Shown here: one piece after another, positions 3,712-8,581 of the stretch
How positions within the stretch are numbered: the stretch's first letter is position 1
Layout: each line of letters starts with the position of its first letter
Source: CAYNYI01 sp964401455
GTDB lineage: Bacteria; Fibrobacterota; OXYB2-FULL-49-7; CAYNYI01
Length of the DNA stretch: 8,581 nt
Reading direction: 5' to 3'
Assembly: GCA_964401455.1 (NCBI GenBank)
Contig: CAYNYI010000112.1
Span: 1 to 8,581, forward strand
Made by a program: the position numbers and the translations under genes
Notes under the pieces: model-generated
The model's database searches: none
What the model saw: only the letters and a program-made list of their open reading frames with translations
Told to the model about the DNA's origin: nothing

Positions 3712-6525
3712 ATGATAGCAAGAATCGTATTGGTCAGTCTGGCAATCTGTTTTTCTGTACACGCCGTTGCTCCCTATGGTTTGGAGGAGCTTACCTTTAC
3801 GGGCGGCAGTCATGCAAAGCCCTATTGGGATGTAGAGTTTTCGGCTGATTTCATAGGCCCGAACGGCGAATCATTTACGCTTCATGGGTTCTGGTATGAG
3901 GGTACGACCTGGAAAATACGATTTTCGCCCCTTTCAACCGGTACCTGGAGCTATACCACCAGCAGCAATGACGCGTTGTTAAACGGACAAAGCGGTACAG
4001 TCAACTGTTCAGGCACACAAGGCAAGGGCTGGATGGTGGTAAATCCGGACATTCCGCATGCATTCAAGTGGTCGGGTTCGGGCGAACCGTATCATCTCAC
4101 TGGAGATTGCTGGTGGGGTCATCTGGCGAGCGGGACCACCAGCGAGAAGTTTCCATATAGTAATTATACGTACTGTGTGGATCTTTGGGCTGCGGCCGGG
4201 TATAATTACGCGTACTGCATGCTCTCTTCTTGGTATCCCGCCGTAACCGACTGGTTTAATGAGGGTGGAAAGCCCTGGGAAGAAAGCAGCGGGAAATTTG
4301 ATCTTACGAGAATGAAATCAGGATATTTTAAAGAAGTTGATCGGAGAATTGCGTACGCAGACGCTAATGGTATCTGTTTGTGTCTGACCCTGACCGAGAG
4401 CAAAGGGCAGATTTCTGACATAAACATATACAAAAAATTCGGAAGGTATACCCTTGCCCGATGGGGAGCTTACAATGTTTCGATCTGGCTTGTAGGTGAA
4501 TATGATGATAGCGAAGGCGATCCTTTTACCGTTTCCGACTGGGACGAGATTGGTAATTATCTCCAGCAGAACAATCCCTATGATCATCCCATCTCTCTTC
4601 ATTGCTTGAATTCCACTTCGGGCGATTTCGGGAACAAGGCCTGGCATGATTATATAGTACAGCAGCATGACCACACCAACAGCACCATGGTGCGTGACTT
4701 TGACTATGGCAAGCCGGTGCTGAGTTCAGAGTGGTACATGGGCTGGAGTTCCTGGAGTAAATCTCCGGAAGATGAAATGCGTTTTGCTTGGGAGAACATG
4801 GTGGGCGGCGGTTATGTCTGTTCCGGGCATCCCAGGGTGGTTTACGCCAACGATCTGGGCTGGTCCTCTCCGCACAGCAATTCAACGACATATCTCGGCT
4901 ATGTGGCCGTCATGCGGGATATTATGACGGAGATCGAACGGTTTGACGAGCGAGAACCATGCAACAATCTGGTGAGCGGCGGCTATGGTTGCCGTATCGG
5001 CATTGAAGAATTTATCATCTATCGCACATCGCAGGGGGCCTCGACGCTGAACCTTTCCGGTTTCTCCGGCGCTTTTTCAGTTGATGCCTATAATCTGCGT
5101 ACCGGGACAAAAAGCGCCCGTTCATCGGTAACGGGCGGTTCTTCTGTGTCGGTGTCTACGCCTTCATCAGGCAATGAATGGCTTATACGGGTCTATAAGG
5201 AAGCATCAAATCAGGCCCCCAGCGCAGTTATTTCCGTTGATACAGAAAACGGTGATGCACCCCTCACTGTTAATTTCACAGGAAGCGGATCAGCGGACCC
5301 TGACGGGTCAATAGTTTCTTATTACTGGGATTTTGATGACGGCGAAAATTCTTCACAAGATAATCCTTCACATCAATTCAGCGCAGGTGAATATAATGTA
5401 ATGCTTGCCGTAACTGACGATTTGGGAGCTGCGGACACCGCATACAGGCAGATAACGGTGCTGGATCCAAATGCCAATAAACCTCCGCAGGCTTCTTTTA
5501 TAGAAACAACCGCTGATGAGAATTTCCAGTCTTTGCCCTATACTGTTAATTTCGACGCTTCGGGTTCTTCGGATCAGGATGGCAGCATAGTAAGCTATTA
5601 CTGGGAATTTGGGGACGGAGAAGCTTATGGGCCTTCCTCACAGACAAGCGTTGATCACGATTATAACTCATGGGGGCAGTTCCAGATAATGATGATCGCA
5701 ACCGACGATTCGGGAGCTACGGACACCGCATACAATAACATTAATCATTACAATCCGAATGAGCTTGAAGTCATACTGGAGTTTTACCACGGAGACAATG
5801 AGACACCCGTTGTTGTAAAAGACGGCTTTGTCGAAGATTGTGGTCAAACCATTGACCGTTCAGATACATACAGTAATATTCCTGCCTCGCTTTCGGGCTG
5901 CACCTATCTGAAGACTGCCCGGGACGATAAATCAGACGCTGCGGATGAAAATGAAGTATATTATGAAGTTTCAACAAATTATCAATGCACTGTTTTTGTT
6001 CCATGTCAAGCGAGTGTGGCTTTACCTTTATGGATTTCGGAAGATGAATGGTCGGACGCGAATATGAACGTTAATGTCGGAAGTCACCTGCATAATATCT
6101 ATTACAAAGTTTTCTCTGCGGGAGACCTTGGATTGAAAAGGTCAACAGACAGGTCAGCGCAGGGGACGGGATATATATTCAAATTATCATCAGGAACCAG
6201 TATTGTAGAGACGCACAGCAGTAAGCAATCCGGTCTCCCCGGAATAGTCGTTTCGCCTAATCCCTTCAACCCGACAACGGTCATTACCATAGCCGGCATA
6301 TCCGTGGCGTCCATACCCGAATTACAGATATATGATGTGCACGGGCGGTGTGTCGCGTCGTCCGCGCGCTGGTCATTACGCGTGATGGACGGGTTAACAA
6401 CCCGCCCCAACGCGTATGCGGGCACATACACCTGGGACGCTGCCCATATGCCGGCGGGTGTTTATACATGCCGGGTTTTAATTGGAGACCGGAGTTTTAC
6501 GAAAAAAATTACTCTCTTGAAATAA
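3712..6525 (+). CDS. Secreted multidomain glycoside hydrolase, DUF5060/DUF4038 type, with PKD and T9SS sorting domains
   Basis: 937 residues from ATG 3712, chosen because it opens a compact signal peptide (1-18, ending SVHA) and has purine-rich AGAGAG eight bases upstream. In-frame ATG 3673 adds 13 residues and is possible. Domains: DUF5060-like N-terminal sandwich (about 24-102); a DUF4038/apiosidase-like (GH140-related) barrel (about 107-415) with GDCWWG at 131-136; a sandwich resembling the 'collagen-binding domain of a collagenase' that often follows DUF4038 (about 417-495); PKD domains at 500-584 and 591-680; a probable carbohydrate-binding module (about 685-825); and a T9SS type A-like sorting domain (843-937) with PNPFNPTT at 849-856 and KKITLLK at the end. 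Candidate catalytic carboxylates are Glu263 (WLVGEYDD) and Glu340 (LSSEWYMG); these are placed by motif only. Expected to cleave plant or microbial polysaccharide side chains outside the cell; substrate not determinable. Confidence 0.85.
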   Translation: MIARIVLVSLAICFSVHAVAPYGLEELTFTGGSHAKPYWDVEFSADFIGPNGESFTLHGFWYEGTTWKIRFSPLSTGTWSYTTSSNDALLNGQSGTVNCSGTQGKGWMVVNPDIPHAFKWSGSGEPYHLTGDCWWGHLASGTTSEKFPYSNYTYCVDLWAAAGYNYAYCMLSSWYPAVTDWFNEGGKPWEESSGKFDLTRMKSGYFKEVDRRIAYADANGICLCLTLTESKGQISDINIYKKFGRYTLARWGAYNVSIWLVGEYDDSEGDPFTVSDWDEIGNYLQQNNPYDHPISLHCLNSTSGDFGNKAWHDYIVQQHDHTNSTMVRDFDYGKPVLSSEWYMGWSSWSKSPEDEMRFAWENMVGGGYVCSGHPRVVYANDLGWSSPHSNSTTYLGYVAVMRDIMTEIERFDEREPCNNLVSGGYGCRIGIEEFIIYRTSQGASTLNLSGFSGAFSVDAYNLRTGTKSARSSVTGGSSVSVSTPSSGNEWLIRVYKEASNQAPSAVISVDTENGDAPLTVNFTGSGSADPDGSIVSYYWDFDDGENSSQDNPSHQFSAGEYNVMLAVTDDLGAADTAYRQITVLDPNANKPPQASFIETTADENFQSLPYTVNFDASGSSDQDGSIVSYYWEFGDGEAYGPSSQTSVDHDYNSWGQFQIMMIATDDSGATDTAYNNINHYNPNELEVILEFYHGDNETPVVVKDGFVEDCGQTIDRSDTYSNIPASLSGCTYLKTARDDKSDAADENEVYYEVSTNYQCTVFVPCQASVALPLWISEDEWSDANMNVNVGSHLHNIYYKVFSAGDLGLKRSTDRSAQGTGYIFKLSSGTSIVETHSSKQSGLPGIVVSPNPFNPTTVITIAGISVASIPELQIYDVHGRCVASSARWSLRVMDGLTTRPNAYAGTYTWDAAHMPAGVYTCRVLIGDRSFTKKITLLK
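5209..5751 (+). repeat. Tandem PKD domains within the hydrolase
   Basis: Two PKD domains of about 85-90 residues lie in tandem (5209-5463 and 5482-5751). Both contain DGSIVSYYW and a 'TDD.GA.DTAY' segment. The nine-residue core is identical in protein, but its codons differ at several synonymous positions, which points to an old rather than a recent duplication. PKD domains usually act as spacers or in carbohydrate or protein binding. Confidence 0.85.
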
Positions 6526-6632
6526 AAAGGGAGATTTGGACATTAACTTATCATTTTCTTTCTCAGACTGTCCCTCCATAACCTATTCCGAGTTTACTAA
6601 TGACCTTTATAAAACACCCATGAATACCAAAC

Positions 6633-6667
6633 ATATATTGTTATTTTCTGAAACAACAATATATTAT
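6633..6667 (+). promoter_or_regulatory. Candidate promoter with overlapping inverted repeat, propeller gene
   Basis: TTGTTA (6638-6643) and TATTAT (6662-6667, five of six to consensus) are separated by 18 bases. A perfect 10-bp inverted repeat, ATATATTGTT (6633-6642) and AACAATATAT (6655-6664), covers most of both boxes with a 12-base spacer. This is a classic layout for a repressor operator. The leader would be about 64 bases. An A/T-rich hairpin without regulatory meaning is the alternative. Confidence 0.4.
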
Positions 6668-6725
6668 GTTAAGTGTACGAACAGTCCGAAACAAAAAACT
6701 CATGTTAAACTTTATTTATTCTGTT

Positions 6726-6732
6726 AAAGGAG
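6726..6732 (+). promoter_or_regulatory. Ribosome-binding site fixing the propeller start
   Basis: AAAGGAG ends five bases before ATG 6738. It is the best Shine-Dalgarno sequence before any plus-strand gene here, and it rules out the longer reading frame that begins at 6666. Confidence 0.85.
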
Positions 6733-6737
6733 AGAAA

Positions 6738-8234
6738 ATGAATTTTAAAATGATACTGGCAATATTAATTTCTGTTTTTATATGCAGGGCGGAATTCGAA
6801 TGGTTAAGCACACTGATACTGGTTGAAGGCCCCCAGTTTGACGTAAAAACAGGCCCTGACGGCAAAATACACATGATAACTTCGAGCTATTATCAACTTG
6901 ATGAGAACGGCCAAATTCTGCTTACCGAAGATATCGCCGACGACTGGCTCTGTGATATGTGCTTTCCTCCTGCCCTGGCAACAGGACCCGACAGTTCTGT
7001 TCACATTTTAACAAGACACGGCGGAAACTGGGATGACGGGCACACAATAAACTACAGGAAAAGAAGCTCTGATGGCACCTGGACATCCCCCTTGAAAATA
7101 ACGGATCCGGTAAATCGTAATTATGTCGTTGGCGTAACCGTGCTTGACAACAACCGGGTTTTCTGCATGCACTCAAAACAAAACGGGACCAATGTACATG
7201 CCGACATACTCATGTATGAAATCAACGGCTCTTCAAAACAATACCTCGGAAAGACATCTTCGGCAGATTGGCTTAGAATAGATGCGGACTATCGCCTTGA
7301 CAGCTACGGCAATCGGCTTCATTTATTCAGCGGATCTCCGTGGCCGAGCGGAAAAACTTATTATTTTTCTACGGATGTAACAAGCACAACAGATGTTCCT
7401 GCCGCTTTAAGCTCATCAAAAAAAGAACACAATGACGGTTCCGGACGAAAATGCATCCCGAATGTATACGCCTGGGGGAGCGGCGGAACAGACATCACAT
7501 ATGGAGCTGAATATGCCGTCTATTATAATCGTTATCTTTCTAACGGCAACACTCTTTTTAACAGCGATAAAAAAGTTCTTGATAATCTTGGGGAATGGCA
7601 CTTAAAATCCGGATCATCCGGCCTGGGAGTTTCTGATGACGGGCAAAAAGTCCTTATAGTAGGGATAAAATCAAACGGAGAAAAACCCGGAGACGGCACT
7701 CTGGTCTATACCTTTTCTGAGAACGGAGGGCAGACCTTTTCAGCTCAGCAGGCCCTTCTCGACAATTTCGACAGACCGATAACCACCTCGGGCGGGGAAG
7801 GACGGATCCGTCCGAAAATTGTGTGGATAAAAGAGCGCTTTATTGTATTTTATGATTATGGGACCTATATAGGCTTATCTATTTTCAAGGACCCGGCCAC
7901 TGAAATACAGTCTTCGGAAAGCAAACCGAACCCGGGCGACCCTGAAATAAGCGTAACCCCGAACCCGTTTAACCCATCTACAACGATTACCGTATCCGGA
8001 GTAAACTCGTCAGCGAATATAACATTAAGAATCTACGACTCGCGGGGACAGATGGTCGGTTCCGATAAAAACAGACACATAAAATCCACAAGGACAAACG
8101 GCAGTTCGGCCATGCACTACACCTGGGACGCAACCGGAATACCAACGGGTGTATATACGGCGGTCATAGAGACATCTTTTAATGAATCTTTACAGCAAAG
8201 CCGTTTGACAAAAAAACTGGTCCTGGCAAAATAA
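6738..8234 (+). CDS. Secreted BNR/sialidase-like beta-propeller protein with T9SS sorting domain
   Basis: 498 residues from ATG 6738, set by AAAGGAG at 6726-6732. A signal peptide covers about 1-18 (MNFKMILAILISVFICRA). Residues about 30-385 read as a beta-propeller: blade-like motifs GPDGKIHMI (39-47), GPDSSVHIL (83-91) and DSYGNRLHLF (188-197) recur, and SENGGQTF at 327-334 fits a degenerate Asp-box with Asn for Asp. This resembles BNR-repeat/sialidase-like proteins, a fold shared by sialidases, several polysaccharide lyases and non-enzymatic binders. I cannot identify a sialidase Arg triad, so activity is not assigned. Residues 403-498 are a sorting domain like that of the upstream hydrolase (PNPFNPST at 408-415, YTWDATGIPTGVY at 461-473, TKKLVLAK end), predicting export across the outer membrane. 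Its own promoter candidate and the 212-base gap suggest independent transcription. Confidence 0.78.
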   Translation: MNFKMILAILISVFICRAEFEWLSTLILVEGPQFDVKTGPDGKIHMITSSYYQLDENGQILLTEDIADDWLCDMCFPPALATGPDSSVHILTRHGGNWDDGHTINYRKRSSDGTWTSPLKITDPVNRNYVVGVTVLDNNRVFCMHSKQNGTNVHADILMYEINGSSKQYLGKTSSADWLRIDADYRLDSYGNRLHLFSGSPWPSGKTYYFSTDVTSTTDVPAALSSSKKEHNDGSGRKCIPNVYAWGSGGTDITYGAEYAVYYNRYLSNGNTLFNSDKKVLDNLGEWHLKSGSSGLGVSDDGQKVLIVGIKSNGEKPGDGTLVYTFSENGGQTFSAQQALLDNFDRPITTSGGEGRIRPKIVWIKERFIVFYDYGTYIGLSIFKDPATEIQSSESKPNPGDPEISVTPNPFNPSTTITVSGVNSSANITLRIYDSRGQMVGSDKNRHIKSTRTNGSSAMHYTWDATGIPTGVYTAVIETSFNESLQQSRLTKKLVLAK

Positions 8235-8244
8235 GTTCTCGGCG

Positions 8245-8270
8245 GTAGGGGCGTGCTTCTACGCCCCTAC
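8245..8270. terminator. GC-rich palindrome between convergent genes
   Basis: GTAGGGGCGT (8245-8254) and ACGCCCCTAC (8261-8270) form a perfect 10-bp stem with a six-base loop. It begins 10 bases after the propeller stop codon and contains the stop codon of the minus-strand gene (8267-8269). Neither strand has a following T-tract, so it is not a canonical intrinsic terminator. It could still block or protect RNA ends, or be a REP-type repeat; GTAGGGGCG...CGCCCCTAC palindromes recur in unrelated bacterial genomes. Confidence 0.5.
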
Positions 8271-8581
8271 TTGCACCACCTGTAAACGATTTCAATGCCC
8301 GATTTTTCGCCCGCGACTTCTTTGGAGTCTATAAGATCCTGCAAAGCCTTTCTTGCGGTGGGAAAAGATATTGACAGTTTTCTTTCCACATCCTTTATTC
8401 CGAAATCACGGCCCTTGAATTCTAAACGGATTCTGTCCGCATAATTTCTACCCTCTCTTTTTTTGAAACCATGCTTCCATTTATAACGATTTACAGTTGA
8501 CTCCGATACCCCGAAATAATCAGCCATTCGCTTTCCGCTTCCCGCAAATTCATCCATAATTTTTTCGAAAACCTCCCGGTT
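8267..8581 (-). CDS. Small DNA-binding protein with two helix-turn-helix motifs (5'-partial)
   Basis: 104 codons are visible, and the frame stays open to the window edge (reading NREVFEKIM before the first ATG at 8557), so the true start is probably beyond 8581; a 96-residue protein from ATG 8557 is possible. The N-terminal part contains a helix-turn-helix (GSGKRMADYFGVSESTVNRY, residues 6-25 from that ATG). The C-terminal part looks like a winged helix (about 42-94) with 'SISFPTARKALQDLIDS', as seen at the ends of Fic-associated and GntR-like proteins. The gene converges on the propeller gene. No family is assigned; it could be the C-terminal end of a larger regulator. Confidence 0.6.
   Translation of the reverse strand, partial: NREVFEKIMDEFAGSGKRMADYFGVSESTVNRYKWKHGFKKREGRNYADRIRLEFKGRDFGIKDVERKLSISFPTARKALQDLIDSKEVAGEKSGIEIVYRWCK

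Noticed and set aside
4058..4891. Several 60-120 codon frames antisense or out of frame within the hydrolase
   Set aside because: They are shadows of the GC-richer catalytic domain, with low-complexity composition and no motifs.
6529..6577. GGAG..GGACA / TGTCCCTCC pairing downstream of the hydrolase as a terminator
   Set aside because: The pairing is only 4 plus 5 bp with a bulge and a 26-base loop, and no T-tract follows.
6536..6737. Short plus-strand frames in the gap between hydrolase and propeller, and the 24-residue N-terminal extension from 6666
   Set aside because: The frames have no ribosome-binding site or recognisable content. AAAGGAG before ATG 6738 followed by a signal peptide fixes the propeller start, and the extension would put a basic leader before the signal.
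1..8581. CRISPR array, tRNA, rRNA, integrase or complete insertion sequence
   Set aside because: I saw no regularly spaced direct repeats, no tRNA-like cloverleaf, no rRNA sequence and no transposase or integrase gene on either strand.

Overview
The window looks like a piece of a Gram-negative genome of the FCB superphylum. My best guess is Fibrobacterota (Chitinispirillum-like) or a related uncultured lineage. The main reason is that two long secreted proteins end in the same type of C-terminal domain: a 'PNPFNP(T/S)T' start, a 'WDA..(M/I)P.GVY' core and a basic 'KK(I/L)xLxK' end. This is the FlgD-like / type IX secretion (T9SS type A) sorting domain common in that group. Placement below superphylum is inference.

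Layout. (1) Positions 13-1317, minus strand: a two-gene metal operon, with a six-TM NicO/RcnA-type nickel/cobalt transporter followed 12 bases later by a small periplasmic DUF1007 protein. (2) Positions 1318-2045: a 728-base spacer between divergent genes with no convincing full gene. It is rich in inverted repeats: a hairpin pair that can fold two exclusive ways, a 12-bp bulged inverted repeat beside a consensus ribosome-binding site with a six-codon ORF, a MITE/REP-like palindrome with an 18-bp perfect inner stem, and a 25-bp operator-like palindrome. (3) Positions 2046-3557, plus strand: a membrane-spanning regulator with a predicted periplasmic CBM9-like sugar-binding domain, one TM helix and a cytoplasmic AraC DNA-binding domain. 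(4) Positions 3712-6525: a large secreted multidomain glycoside hydrolase (DUF5060, DUF4038/apiosidase-like barrel, collagen-binding-like sandwich, two PKD domains, a probable carbohydrate-binding module, sorting domain). (5) Positions 6738-8234: a secreted BNR/sialidase-like beta-propeller with the same type of sorting domain. (6) Positions 8245-8270: a strong GC-rich palindrome between convergent genes, overlapping the stop of a small minus-strand DNA-binding protein that runs off the right edge.

Working model (inference). The CBM9-AraC protein senses a glycan or its fragments in the periplasm and acts directly on DNA at the inner membrane. It would control itself and the adjacent exported glycoside hydrolase, and perhaps the propeller protein. 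The result would be a compact one-component polysaccharide-utilisation circuit without a histidine kinase, SusC/D pair or sigma/anti-sigma pair. Palindromes upstream of the regulator and of the hydrolase share the half-site CATTATTT, which gives a weak but testable link. The metal operon and the right-hand DNA-binding protein look unrelated to this circuit.
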